54,754 nt of DNA from Rhodospirillaceae bacterium UBA4468 (GTDB taxonomy: Bacteria; Pseudomonadota; Alphaproteobacteria; Rhodospirillales; Casp-alpha2), in the NCBI GenBank assembly GCA_002389385.1, contig DGOK01000119.1, forward strand, positions 1 to 54,754, read 5' to 3'. This document shows, in pieces, positions 16,444 through 25,674 of the stretch (within the stretch, counting starts at the first letter, position 1; each line of letters opens with the position of its first letter). The position numbers and the translations under genes are program-made. Under the pieces are notes generated by a model. That model did no database searches. It was not told where the DNA came from and saw only the letters and a list, made by a program, of their open reading frames with translations.

Positions 16444-18783
16444 CTAGCGATAGATATACGTTGGGCTGGTCCACGCCAAAGTGCCGTCTTCCTGGGTCAA
16501 ACGGATGAAGATCGGATTGTCACCACTGTCTTTGAGGTTGATTTTCCGCGTAAACGTTATCTTCTTATGGGAGTTTTCAGCCGGCAGACGGAACACTTTC
16601 AGATAACGTGGCAGAATATCGCTTTTATCAAAGATTTCGTCTTCAAAGCCGATGTCTTCAAGTGGCACACCACATTTCACCAGCGGCGTCTCAATTTTCA
16701 ACGTTCCCGCATAGGCATCTTCAACCCACATATCGAAACCGCCGATATTGCCAGTCGTCAACGCACGCCACGCCAAAGATGTCTCACTGGTCTGATCCAA
16801 CGTCTTATCTTTGTTGAAGAAATTAAACGCTTTGGCATCAATGATCTTATTGTCAGAAATATGTGCTTCGCCGTCCCAAATGACCTGGCGGAAACGGCCG
16901 CGGTATTCAGCACCTTCCCACATGACCCGGATACGATTGCCAAGATCATCGTTTGTGTAAGGTCGTACAGTCTCGACATGTTCAAGACCATTAAAGATAT
17001 CAACACGTTCAATCGGAGACGCCGTTTGAATATCGACGTGGAGCTCAGCTTCACCTGACGGTAAATGCACAATATCGCCCATGATCGCTTCGGAAGCGCT
17101 CGTTCCTTCAACGTCACCATAACGAGGATCATCATGATAAAGCGTCGCAGGTTCTGAGAAGGACGTTTTTATATCGATGAACATACGGCTGTCATGGCCG
17201 CCGGTCGTGCCGTAATGATGACGCTTTCGCATCGAATCCAATATCGCATCACGAGATAATTCGTTGGTAATAAAACACGTTAAACCACCAACGGCGCCAA
17301 ACAGAGACGCGCCTGGATAACTAGCACCCGGTCGACCCTTGTGACCATCAGAGTTCGAGACGATGCCGACCCGGTAACCCATCTCAAATGCGTCCTGTAC
17401 GAGCCATTCGAAGCTGCCCCACGAGCTGTGGACTTCCATAGACTTCTCAAAGCGGCCATCATGCGCAAGCTTCACGTCGGCATAGCGTCCACCGCAGTGG
17501 GCATATCCAACCACATCCCATTCTTTGTTTTCAGCAAGGGCCTCGAATAACTCTGCGGCGCTATTCGCATCTGTATCGATGTCTGTGTGGTCTTGGACAA
17601 GTGCATGCGATGAACGACGCAACGTCCGTCCCTCATCTGGGAAATAGATATTCCGGTCACCGCCAAGGCCTGTATTACCAGACCATTCGTAACCTGGAAT
17701 AGCGACAAAGCTGCCAGGCTTATCAAACTCTTTGCATAGCTCATCCAGCTGAAGCCAGAATGGTGACGTGATCTGAAAATCGTTGCCCTGATGACCCGTT
17801 GCATCAACGAATGCACGGTCGCGTGCATACTCAAAGTACTGCCGAGCACTGCCAGTACCAATAGTTTCTTCAGATTGACCATGCAAGTCACCCCAATAAT
17901 GTTTCAGCGGGCCTGCTGCCTGAGCGCGAATCGGGTTCGACGTCGACGCAACATTGCCGTCGTCGTCCAACAACTCGATTGCAACTTCACCCGGACCAGC
18001 AACGCTTAGACCTTCAATGATTATCGCGAATGTACCCGGCTTGAATGTGACTTGATCTGGCAAACCTTTAACCTCAACGTTGCCAACGGCACGGAGTTTA
18101 AATGTCGCATCGCATTGATCCGTCGGATTTCCCCAACGATCTTCGCCCTTCATTTTGAGGTCAAATTTCTCACTTTCATCCAACAGCGTTGGCGCGACAG
18201 CCAAGTAGAATTCTGGCTTACCTGCAACAATTTGAATGGTTGGTTGGACCGGGACCGGCTGGTAGCAATAGGTCGCAATCGGATCAATCAGTGTATGAAA
18301 TTCGAATGTATCTTCATTGAAAGTCTGCAGTCGCATTCCAGGCGACCCTTCGGATGTCTCGCCAAATTTAACTGTGATCGTATCGCCTTCGCGCAAGAAG
18401 CCTTTAACAACCTTGATATATAACGCCCGGTCCCAAGGACGAACATTCCCTTTTGGGTCATAGTGGTACTGAAGAACCGCATTATTAGACGCAACAATTG
18501 TTGTGTAGTTTGCACGTTTTGGATCATCGAATTGAGGCCGGGTTTGATCACTCGCAAACCGGAAGCAAATCCGCATTGAACCTGAGTCATCAATGCCGAA
18601 TTTACCAGCGGTATAGACAAGCGTGAAGGTCTGATAACTTCCAGCTTCGAACTTCCCTGTTGGCGAAAGTGAAACTGAACCAATCTCATGAGGAGGAATC
18701 GTCGCGCGGACCGGTGTACTTTCTACGCCGCCTGCAGGTGCACCAGATGCATCGTCAGGACTACCCATGGGTTGCTCAGTCAT
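16444..18783 (-). CDS. DUF3604-domain protein (PHP-like metal-dependent hydrolase fold)
   Basis: 779 residues. The N-terminal 290 residues are beta-rich (two Ig-like or sandwich modules). The DUF3604 core starts with YWGDLHGQSE at about 295, a PHP-type metal-binding motif, followed by DATGHQGNDF, GYEWSG and SNSDGHKGRPG with further His and Asp ligands, and a C-terminal sandwich. No signal peptide is seen. The family is common in marine bacteria and its activity is unproven; some relatives are linked to phosphoesterase or sulfatase-like roles. It sits between galU and proS on the same strand but with gaps over 120 bases, so cotranscription is not evident. The 127 bases between it and proS hold nothing recognisable. 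Confidence 0.8.
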   Translation of the reverse strand: MTEQPMGSPDDASGAPAGGVESTPVRATIPPHEIGSVSLSPTGKFEAGSYQTFTLVYTAGKFGIDDSGSMRICFRFASDQTRPQFDDPKRANYTTIVASNNAVLQYHYDPKGNVRPWDRALYIKVVKGFLREGDTITVKFGETSEGSPGMRLQTFNEDTFEFHTLIDPIATYCYQPVPVQPTIQIVAGKPEFYLAVAPTLLDESEKFDLKMKGEDRWGNPTDQCDATFKLRAVGNVEVKGLPDQVTFKPGTFAIIIEGLSVAGPGEVAIELLDDDGNVASTSNPIRAQAAGPLKHYWGDLHGQSEETIGTGSARQYFEYARDRAFVDATGHQGNDFQITSPFWLQLDELCKEFDKPGSFVAIPGYEWSGNTGLGGDRNIYFPDEGRTLRRSSHALVQDHTDIDTDANSAAELFEALAENKEWDVVGYAHCGGRYADVKLAHDGRFEKSMEVHSSWGSFEWLVQDAFEMGYRVGIVSNSDGHKGRPGASYPGASLFGAVGGLTCFITNELSRDAILDSMRKRHHYGTTGGHDSRMFIDIKTSFSEPATLYHDDPRYGDVEGTSASEAIMGDIVHLPSGEAELHVDIQTASPIERVDIFNGLEHVETVRPYTNDDLGNRIRVMWEGAEYRGRFRQVIWDGEAHISDNKIIDAKAFNFFNKDKTLDQTSETSLAWRALTTGNIGGFDMWVEDAYAGTLKIETPLVKCGVPLEDIGFEDEIFDKSDILPRYLKVFRLPAENSHKKITFTRKINLKDSGDNPIFIRLTQEDGTLAWTSPTYIYR

Positions 18784-18925
18784 AATCTTAGGCCTTCATG
18801 TAATTTGATCATACGTCAGAATAAACGTGGCGTAAAATTTGTCGAGATACACACAACAGTTTTTGTCTCATTTACTGCGTTCTAGCACCGATATAGTCCG
18901 CTGAACTAAAGCATCTCGTTGAAAC

Positions 18926-19792
18926 TCAATCCATGATCTCGCTAAGCGCCAATCGCACGTCACTCGCCATGTCTTCACGTTCAAGGGCATAAGCGACATT
19001 CGCTGCGATAAATCCAGACTTCGATCCACAATCAAAACGCCGCCCCTCGTAACGGAGGCCATGAAACGGTGTGCTGTCTAAGGTCTCAGCGATGGCGTCC
19101 GTCAGTTGGATCTCACCACCAGCGCCAGCTTGTTTTTTATCAAGATGTGCAAATACGCCTGGCTGCAGGATGTAACGCCCAATAATTGATAACGTTGACG
19201 GGGCGTCAGCTGGATCTGGTTTTTCAACCAAGCCACGCGCTTTTGCCAATCGGCCATCATCACTCTCAACATCAAGAATACCATAGCGATTCGTATGTTC
19301 GCGCGGCACTTCAGTGACAGCGACAATATTACCGCCAACATCATTGTAAGCATCCATCATCTGACTGAGACAGCCACGTTCTGCCAACACCATGTCGTCA
19401 GGCAAGATAACGGCGAACGGATCGTCATTTACAAAATCACGTGCACACCAAATCGCATGACCAAGCCCAAGTGCCTGTTGTTGTCGGGTATATTTGATTG
19501 TACTGGGCTCTGGAAATTGGCGAACGATCTCCAATTCCTTAAGGCGACCGCGGAGTTCCAGCGTTCTCTCCAGCTCAAAGGCATGATCGAAATGATCTTC
19601 CATCAAATTTTTACCGCGCCCGGTAATCAGCATAATGGATGCGATACCAGCGGCTTGCGCTTCCTCGATTGCATACTGAATAAGAGGTTTATCAACGATC
19701 GGCAGCATCTCTTTGGGCATACATTTCGTTGCCGGTAAAAATCGTGTCCCGAGACCCGCAACCGGTAAAACGGCTTTGCGCACAGCCTTCAT
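18926..19792 (-). CDS. galU: UTP-glucose-1-phosphate uridylyltransferase
   Basis: 288 residues starting MKAVRKAVLPVAGLGT; this ATG is preceded by AAGGGGAA at proper spacing, so longer in-frame starts are rejected. It shows the nucleotidyltransferase signature GLGTRFLPATK, then MPKEMLPIVDKPLIQY, ILPDDM, GLVEKP and FDCGSKSGF, all typical of GalU. It makes UDP-glucose from UTP and glucose-1-phosphate for envelope polysaccharides. It is transcribed alone; a cell-wall hydrolase remnant lies immediately upstream on the other strand. Confidence 0.94.
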   Translation of the reverse strand: MKAVRKAVLPVAGLGTRFLPATKCMPKEMLPIVDKPLIQYAIEEAQAAGIASIMLITGRGKNLMEDHFDHAFELERTLELRGRLKELEIVRQFPEPSTIKYTRQQQALGLGHAIWCARDFVNDDPFAVILPDDMVLAERGCLSQMMDAYNDVGGNIVAVTEVPREHTNRYGILDVESDDGRLAKARGLVEKPDPADAPSTLSIIGRYILQPGVFAHLDKKQAGAGGEIQLTDAIAETLDSTPFHGLRYEGRRFDCGSKSGFIAANVAYALEREDMASDVRLALSEIMD

Positions 19793-19840
19793 TGATAGAT
19801 TCCCCTTATACATCAGGTGCTTGAGTAATTTAGTTCTGCC

Positions 19841-20161
19841 ATGGCCTGTCCGATCCGGCAAGGTAGGGAAATTCGCCGCCATCGCTGCCAATTTTCATGG
19901 TGGTGCGATGGTAAGAAAGATGTGCCTAAAGATGCAGAATCCTGGCGCCGGGCGAATACGCTGGCCAGACTGTCTACAGCTGGCATCGTAGAGGATCCAA
20001 CCCTAGGTGCGCTTTGGTATCATGCAGATTATGTAAACCCGTATTAGGCTAAGAAGAAAGAGCGTGTCACGCAAATTGGGCGTCATATCTTTTATGTTTT
20101 ACCGACGGCGAGAAACGTACAAGTGAGCGAGAATACCAACTCAAATGTTGTGACGCATTAA
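19841..20161 (+). pseudogene. Remnant of a SleB-type cell-wall hydrolase
   Basis: The gap between galU and uup is not empty. Reading + from 19841 gives RQGREIRRHRCQFSW, CDGKKDVP, LGALWYHADYVNPY, then a TAG (20045-20047), then AKKKERVTQIGRHIFY to a natural stop at 20161. These are the hallmark blocks of SleB/hydrolase_2 N-acetylmuramoyl hydrolases, where NPYWA spans the position now read as TAG. The N-terminal half, including the catalytic Glu region, is missing; an in-frame stop lies just upstream of 19841. It is therefore a 5'-truncated, stop-bearing relic. Its stop overlaps the convergent uup stop by 4 bases. Confidence 0.78.
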
Positions 20162-21969
20162 GCGTTATCTATCTCTTCGCGGAGCATCTCTAGTCGTAAC
20201 CATTCTTCTTCGGCAGCGGCCATTTCATCTGTTGCGGCACCATGCTCGGCTGTTGCTTTTTCGAACCCGTCTGGATCGCGCGTATACAATGTCGCATCAG
20301 CCAAAACTTGTCCCAACCGTGCGATCTCTTTTTCCAGATCTTTGATTTTTCCAGGCAACGTTTCCAACGCGTATTTATCTTTGAACGTCATCTTAGCTTT
20401 TGATGCTGCACGCGATTTTCCCGATTTAGACGGCTTGTTAGTTTCCTGAGTTTCTTCTGCCTTCGAGCGAGCTTCCATGTCGCGGCCACGTTGCGACACC
20501 ATGTCTGCATAACCGCCGGCATATTCGAGCCATCGTCCTTCGCCTTCATAATTAACCGTCGACGTTACCACACGATCTAGAAAATCTCGATCGTGGCTCA
20601 CAACAATGACAGTCCCAACATATTCCGCGATCATTTCCTGCAACAAGTCCAAGGTCTCAAGATCAAGATCATTGGTCGGTTCGTCCAGGACCAGCATATT
20701 GGAAGGTCGTGTCATCGCACGTGCCAGCATAAGCCTGCCACGTTCACCTCCCGAAAGTGCTGAAACCGCTGTTCGTGCCTGCGATGGATCAAACAAGAAG
20801 TCTTTCATGTACCCGATCACATGGCGCTGTTGACCACCAACCGTCACACTGTCACCACTACCGTTTGTAAGCGCCTCTTGAAGCGAAACGCCAGGGGACA
20901 AAGATTCACGGCTTTGATCCAATGTCGCAATCTCTAGCGTTGTTCCAAGCTTAACCATGCCCACATCAGGCGCGAGACCACTGGTGAGCATATTCAAGAG
21001 CGTCGTTTTACCAGCACCGTTCGGCCCAATGATCCCAACGCGATCACCACGTAGAATTCGGATTGAAAAATCATCAACAATCTTACGATCATCGTAACTC
21101 TTTGAGATTCCTCGAGCCTCGATCACCCGCTTGCCAGATGCCCCAGCCTCAGTCGTTGTAATTTTAACCGAGCCTGCAACATTCCGTTGCTCGCGACGCA
21201 TTTGACGCAAATCACCCAAGGCGCGCAGGCGTCCCATATTTCGTTTGCGACGCGCCGTGACCCCTTTGTTCATCCAAGACATTTCTCGGACAATCTTGCG
21301 ATCAAGTTTGTGGCGTTCTGTTGTTTCTTGTTCAAGAATCTCATCACGCCATGTATCATAAGCGCTAAAGCCCTTGTCCAAGCGGATTGTTCGACCACGG
21401 TCTAGCCAGACCACAACATCAGAGAGATTCTCTAGGAACCTACGGTCGTGAGAAATCAGCACCATGGCTGCGCGGCGACGGCGTAGTTCACGCTCTAGCC
21501 ATTCGATTACAGGTAAGTCCAGATGGTTGGTTGGCTCATCTAAAAGCAAAATGTCTGGTTCAGGTGCTAAGGTCCGTGCCAAGGCGGCCCGCCTCCGTTC
21601 ACCGCCCGACATCGTGGCCGGGTTCTCGTACCCATTGAGACCTAGCTCAGATATCAAAAGCTGCGCACGATAAGGCTCATCACCCGGCGCCAAGCCCGCT
21701 TCAACATATGCATTCACATCGGCAAAACCCGAGAAATCAGGCTCTTGCGGTAAGTATCTGACCGTTGTATCTGGTTGCTGAAAAACTTCGCCCTGATCGG
21801 CCTCGACAAGTCCGGCAGCAATTTTTAAAAACGTCGATTTTCCGGAACCATTACGTCCAACAAGGCAAATTCGTGCCCCTGGAAACACAGACATTTCAGC
21901 ACCCTCAAGCAACGGGGTGCCGCCAAACGTTAAGCCGATATTTGTAAGTGTCAGAAGTGGTGGAGCCAT
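20158..21969 (-). CDS. uup: ABC-F ATPase Uup
   Basis: 603 residues from the ATG at 21969 (MAPPLLTLTNIG); a longer start at 22005 is possible but adds only a basic stretch. It contains two ABC cassettes without membrane segments: GRNGSGKST and GPNGAGKTT (Walker A), MSGGERRR and LSGGERGR (signatures), and LLLDEPTNHLD and LVLDEPTNDLD (Walker B). The last 85 residues, after a Lys/Ser-rich linker, form a coiled coil (ETLPGKIKDLEKEIARLGQ region), the DNA- or ribosome-binding tail that marks Uup within ABC-F. Such proteins act on ribosomes and influence precise excision of transposons. Confidence 0.92.
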   Translation of the reverse strand: MAPPLLTLTNIGLTFGGTPLLEGAEMSVFPGARICLVGRNGSGKSTFLKIAAGLVEADQGEVFQQPDTTVRYLPQEPDFSGFADVNAYVEAGLAPGDEPYRAQLLISELGLNGYENPATMSGGERRRAALARTLAPEPDILLLDEPTNHLDLPVIEWLERELRRRRAAMVLISHDRRFLENLSDVVVWLDRGRTIRLDKGFSAYDTWRDEILEQETTERHKLDRKIVREMSWMNKGVTARRKRNMGRLRALGDLRQMRREQRNVAGSVKITTTEAGASGKRVIEARGISKSYDDRKIVDDFSIRILRGDRVGIIGPNGAGKTTLLNMLTSGLAPDVGMVKLGTTLEIATLDQSRESLSPGVSLQEALTNGSGDSVTVGGQQRHVIGYMKDFLFDPSQARTAVSALSGGERGRLMLARAMTRPSNMLVLDEPTNDLDLETLDLLQEMIAEYVGTVIVVSHDRDFLDRVVTSTVNYEGEGRWLEYAGGYADMVSQRGRDMEARSKAEETQETNKPSKSGKSRAASKAKMTFKDKYALETLPGKIKDLEKEIARLGQVLADATLYTRDPDGFEKATAEHGAATDEMAAAEEEWLRLEMLREEIDNA

Positions 21970-22025
21970 GGCCCGGGTTTTACGTGCCCGTCCCGGCTTT
22001 CGCAAGGATCACCTGAGATTAGATT

Positions 22026-22928
22026 TTATGACGCGCGCCCGGAAATTGTCATTTCCCGGTACCATACGTATATACCACTGCCCATAATCATCGATGTGCC
22101 AAGGAACGTCCAAGGACTGGGCACATCACCAAAGACAATATATCCCCAAATAATAGCACCCACGACCTGGCTATAAGTAAACGGGGCCAAGACAGATGCC
22201 TCGGCTTCATGGAATGCTCTAACTAAAAGGAAATGCCCAAGAGCACCCGCACTTCCCATCAGAAGCATTAAACCCCACTGAAAATCATTCAACGCTTGCC
22301 AGTCGCTCATCACGGCAGTGCTCAAGACAACTGCGCCGACTGCCGTTGTATAAAAGATCGTCGCATCCGGGTTTTCACCAATCCGGACCATCCGTGTCAA
22401 AATCAAATAAATTGCAAGCAGCATAGCTGTAACCAACGGCAATAGCCCCCATACACCTATTGCACCAGATCCCGGTTGCGCCACCACGATGACGCCGGCA
22501 AAAGCAACGGCAACTGCCGACCAACGCCTGAAGCCCACCCGTTCTCCTAAGAATAAGCCAGAAAATGCCGTCACAAGTACGGGTGCCAAAAATTGAATGG
22601 CTGCCGCATCAGCCAATTGCATCTTGGTGATCGCAACGTAAAAACAGCTTGTCGCAATAAACAAAGCGCCAGCGCGGATAAGTTGTAGCTTTGGGCGGCG
22701 TGAGTGCAAGAAACTCAAGGAACGTTTCGCCGCGACATAGACGATGAACGTCACCACCGTATGAAAAAAGTATCGTCCCCAAACAACCATCAGAACAGGT
22801 ACGCCTAGCGCCGCGAGATATTTCGCCGTGACGTCCATGCCAGCCAATATAATACATGCACCAATTACCAGTAATGCTGGTAAAGCCGACGGAGCGGGTT
22901 TTGATATTGGCGTGCCTTTATTTAACAT
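22026..22928 (-). CDS. EamA-family (DMT superfamily) transporter
   Basis: 300 residues from ATG 22928, the standard DMT length; upstream in-frame starts would add an unlikely polar leader. About ten hydrophobic segments form two EamA repeats, the first around ALLVIGACIILAGMD and the second around GLLPLVTAMLLAIYLI. Such proteins are usually exporters of metabolites or amino acids in the inner membrane. The conserved GERVGFRRW between the repeats fits the RhaT/YdcZ-like group. It is 17 bases downstream-adjacent to uup on the same strand, though uup lies after it, so the two may be cotranscribed. Substrate unknown. Confidence 0.85.
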   Translation of the reverse strand: MLNKGTPISKPAPSALPALLVIGACIILAGMDVTAKYLAALGVPVLMVVWGRYFFHTVVTFIVYVAAKRSLSFLHSRRPKLQLIRAGALFIATSCFYVAITKMQLADAAAIQFLAPVLVTAFSGLFLGERVGFRRWSAVAVAFAGVIVVAQPGSGAIGVWGLLPLVTAMLLAIYLILTRMVRIGENPDATIFYTTAVGAVVLSTAVMSDWQALNDFQWGLMLLMGSAGALGHFLLVRAFHEAEASVLAPFTYSQVVGAIIWGYIVFGDVPSPWTFLGTSMIMGSGIYVWYREMTISGRAS

Positions 22929-23064
22929 GGATATTCCGGAGCAATGAGTATCGAAGGCGCAGAGTATGCCGAACGTACTGTTGGTGAAACGATAAAACTC
23001 GGTTTCATCCAATGCGCACATCAACGATGATGTCGATATATTTTTGATGCCAAGGCTTGTTGTC

Positions 23065-23078
23065 TGAAACTCGTTTCA
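23065..23078. promoter_or_regulatory. Dyad TGAAAC-TC-GTTTCA before a small gene
   Basis: A perfect 6+2+6 inverted repeat sits 38 bases upstream of the small unknown gene at 23116 and about 140 bases upstream of the divergent EamA gene. An AT-rich, -10-like AATAAT follows it directly at about 23082. It could be an operator; no regulator is assigned. Confidence 0.35.
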
Positions 23079-23115
23079 TGCAATAATAAAGGAACGATCA
23101 TTTCTGGAGGCCAAC

Positions 23116-23442
23116 ATGCGTCCCTTACCCTACCGTGTTGAAACTGCAACCGGCGACACACTCAATATCACCTTTCCACTGCACAGCGGTACCGCTTCAC
23201 CCGTACGTGTGAACCAGCTTTTAACGGCGATCTTGGATGCTATTGATCAAGATATAAAAGTTTGCGGCGAAACCGGGAATGGCGACGTCTTGCAGGCCGC
23301 TGCGATGGCACTCGCAGTCCGTGCACGTATGATACATGCCCCAACAAATGTGACTGCTGAACTATCATCTCAGTTGCTTGAAGAAGCCCTCAACGCAGCA
23401 GGCACGGCGGAACGTGTGGAACCAGAAAGCGGGAATGCTTAA
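23116..23442 (+). CDS. Small protein of unknown function
   Basis: 108 residues, ATG preceded by CTGGAGG at good spacing, so it is very likely translated. I do not recognise the family. It starts with a basic strand-like segment (RPLPYRVETATGD), has a possible beta strand LNITFPL, and is then mostly helical (LLTAILDAIDQDI, LQAAAMALAVRARMI, LSSQLLEEALNAAG) with an acidic, polar tail. No membrane segment, signal peptide or metal motif. The stop lies 14 bases from the convergent SDR stop. Its codon use resembles its neighbours. Confidence 0.65.
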   Translation: MRPLPYRVETATGDTLNITFPLHSGTASPVRVNQLLTAILDAIDQDIKVCGETGNGDVLQAAAMALAVRARMIHAPTNVTAELSSQLLEEALNAAGTAERVEPESGNA

Positions 23443-23456
23443 ATCAGACCCCCACA

Positions 23457-24251
23457 CTAGCCAACTTTAATCAGCAAGCCACCATCAACGGGCAACATGA
23501 CCCCGGTGATATAGCGCGCTTCGTCCGAAGCTAAGAATAACGCTGCATTCGCCACGTCCCATGCTGTCCCCATTTGATTTTGCAGCGGCACCAACTTGTT
23601 CCGGCTGTCACGAACAACATTGCGATCAACATCTTGCTCACGCGCACGGCGTTCGATCGCCATAGGTGTGTCCATAAGGCCCGGCAAGATCACGTTTGCA
23701 CGAACCCCGAACCGGGCATTCTCAAATGCCAAATGCTGCGTGAATGTATTTACCGCACCCTTCGAAGTTTTATAGGTCACCGTTTGGCGTGCTGCCATCG
23801 ACGACGTCGACGACACGTTGATAATAGCACCTGATTTTTGTGCCTGCATCACAGGAAGCACATGCTTACACATCAAAAACATGGATTTGATGTTGAGTGC
23901 CATCAAAGTATCCCACATATCAGCGTCCATTTCAGTGGTCTTACGATCACCTTCAGAACGGCCAACGTTGTTGTGGAGTATATCTATGCGGCCAAATTTG
24001 TTGCGCGCGACCTCTACTGCATTCTGGCACGCTTCTTCATCCGTCACATCGACGCCCAGAGCCTCGGCATCACCACCTTCATTCTTAATCTGCTGAACTG
24101 TATCTTGAGCACGCTCTTCATCAATATCAATGCAAAGAACACGCGCGCCTTCTTGAGCAAATCGAAGTGCTGTAGCACGGCCATTGCCAAGCGTTTGCCC
24201 TGGCGTCTGACCAGCACCAACAACGATGGCTGTTTTATTTTGAAGTCGCAT
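23457..24251 (-). CDS. SDR-family oxidoreductase
   Basis: 264 residues with intact SDR chemistry: NNVG, Ser in NVSSTSS, YKTSK (Tyr/Lys) and a C-terminal LPVDGG. The glycine-rich cofactor loop is extended (GAGQTPGQTLGNGRA) compared with the normal TGxxxGxG, a variant seen in a subgroup of bacterial SDRs. It is preceded by a D-amino-acid transaminase gene only 5 bases upstream on the same strand, so the two are probably one operon. The product may reduce or oxidise a 2-oxo or hydroxy acid produced by the transaminase, which is inference. Confidence 0.82.
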   Translation of the reverse strand: MRLQNKTAIVVGAGQTPGQTLGNGRATALRFAQEGARVLCIDIDEERAQDTVQQIKNEGGDAEALGVDVTDEEACQNAVEVARNKFGRIDILHNNVGRSEGDRKTTEMDADMWDTLMALNIKSMFLMCKHVLPVMQAQKSGAIINVSSTSSMAARQTVTYKTSKGAVNTFTQHLAFENARFGVRANVILPGLMDTPMAIERRAREQDVDRNVVRDSRNKLVPLQNQMGTAWDVANAALFLASDEARYITGVMLPVDGGLLIKVG

Positions 24252-24256
24252 ACTGA

Positions 24257-25105
24257 TTATCCTTTCATCGCCATTTCAACGTAAAGCTTACGCATTTTTT
24301 CCGAGACAGGGCCGGGTACGCCATTCCCCAATACGTGGCCATCAATTTTGACCACAGGCATTACGAATGCCGAGGCACTCGTTGAGAACGCTTCACGGGC
24401 TTCCGCCGCTTCTTCCGGTGTGAAGGGGCGTTCTTCGATTTCCAGGTTTTCGCGCTTGGCGAGCTCCATCACGCTTTTGCGTGTGATGCCATGCAAGATT
24501 TCAGTGCCCAGGTGACGCGTCACTATCTTTCCATCATGGGTCACGATGAAAGCGTTGTTCGAGCTCCCTTCATTTACGAAGCCGTCTTCAACGAACCAGG
24601 CATCATTCGCGCCCGCATCAAGAGCCGCTTGTTTCGCCATTGATGCTGGCAACAGGCCAACGGTCTTAATATCACGGCGCTTCCAGCGGATATCCGGAAC
24701 CGTAATAACCGTAATCCCAACATCGGCTGCCGGATTTTGGCTCAGTGATTTCTTTTGTGTAAACATCACCAGTGATGGTATCGAATTTTTTGGAAAAGCA
24801 AAGTCACGATCAGCAGCGCCACGCGTTGCCTGAAGATAAATAACACCCTCATCGATACTATTGTGGCGAATAAGTTCCATTTGAATGGCTTCAATTTCTT
24901 CGCCCGTCGCAGGTGGCGTCATCTTCAATTCACCCAATGAGCGCGCAAGCCGCTTTAAGTGAGCATCATTATCAACAAGTTTGCCCTTTAAAACTGCAGA
25001 CACTTCATAGACGGCGTCCGCAAAAAGAAACCCGCGATCAAATACTGAAATCTTCGCGTCTTCTTCTGCGAGGTACTCTCCGTTGACGTAGACAATGCGG
25101 CTCAT
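24257..25105 (-). CDS. dat: D-amino-acid transaminase (class IV, PLP)
   Basis: 282 residues, the length of Dat. Lys147 in DIKTVGLLP is the expected PLP Schiff-base residue and Glu179 in FVNEGSSNN the pyridine-nitrogen contact. The N-terminal YVNGEYL and FDRGFLFADAVYEV are class IV hallmarks. It exchanges amino groups between D-alanine, D-glutamate and 2-oxo acids and may serve peptidoglycan precursor supply or D-amino-acid use. D-amino acid versus branched-chain or aminodeoxychorismate specificity cannot be settled by eye, but the Dat-type spacing fits best. Operon with the SDR just downstream. Confidence 0.85.
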   Translation of the reverse strand: MSRIVYVNGEYLAEEDAKISVFDRGFLFADAVYEVSAVLKGKLVDNDAHLKRLARSLGELKMTPPATGEEIEAIQMELIRHNSIDEGVIYLQATRGAADRDFAFPKNSIPSLVMFTQKKSLSQNPAADVGITVITVPDIRWKRRDIKTVGLLPASMAKQAALDAGANDAWFVEDGFVNEGSSNNAFIVTHDGKIVTRHLGTEILHGITRKSVMELAKRENLEIEERPFTPEEAAEAREAFSTSASAFVMPVVKIDGHVLGNGVPGPVSEKMRKLYVEMAMKG

Positions 25106-25203
25106 CGTGTTCTCTCCCTAAAAATTTCCAATAGTATAAAAGGCGACCGATGCGGCGGGATCAATCGGTTTATTGTGAAACGTACAAGTTTTCCTATTTT
25201 TGC

Positions 25204-25671
25204 TTAGAATACACCAGATTCGATGCCAACAGACATCAGCATCCCTAATTCGTGGGCTTCGTCGACAAAGCTGTCCTGCCAATCGCCCTTACACCAAAGA
25301 GGTTCCGCCACAGCCTTCCACTTCAAACCTGTCGCAATCGACGTCACGCCACGAATTGTTCCGGTCCCGTCTAGACCTGCCCGAACATAAAGGGCATAAG
25401 GCATTCCCCGTTTTTTCTCTAAAACATCATAGTAAGTTCGATCAAAGAAATCTTTCAGCGCACCTGACATGTAACCAAGGTTTTCTGTCGTCCCTAAGAT
25501 AACGCCATCTGCGTGAATGATATCTTCAGGTCCAGCATCGAAGGGACTAAGCGCCCGCACTCTAACACCCGTAATATCTGAGGAACTTGCACCTTCTTCG
25601 ACAGCATCACGTAATCTTTGCGTATTTACCGAAGGTACGTGGCCTACAATGAGCAGCTGCTTCTCTGCCAT
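25204..25671 (-). CDS. Flavodoxin-family/NADPH-dependent FMN reductase-like protein
   Basis: 155 residues with a flavodoxin-like fold: a strand and phosphate loop near LLIVGHVPSVNTQRL, then ADGVILGTTENLGYMSGALKDFFDRTYY written in blocks as GTTENLGYMSG and KDFFDRTYY, the FMN-binding 90s loop typical of WrbA-like proteins. The start is 3 bases after the coxG stop, so it is very likely translated from the same message. It could supply electrons or handle FMN for the neighbouring molybdenum hydroxylase locus. The 98 bases between it and dat show no clear signal. Confidence 0.78.
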   Translation of the reverse strand: MAEKQLLIVGHVPSVNTQRLRDAVEEGASSSDITGVRVRALSPFDAGPEDIIHADGVILGTTENLGYMSGALKDFFDRTYYDVLEKKRGMPYALYVRAGLDGTGTIRGVTSIATGLKWKAVAEPLWCKGDWQDSFVDEAHELGMLMSVGIESGVF

Positions 25672-25674
25672 ACG

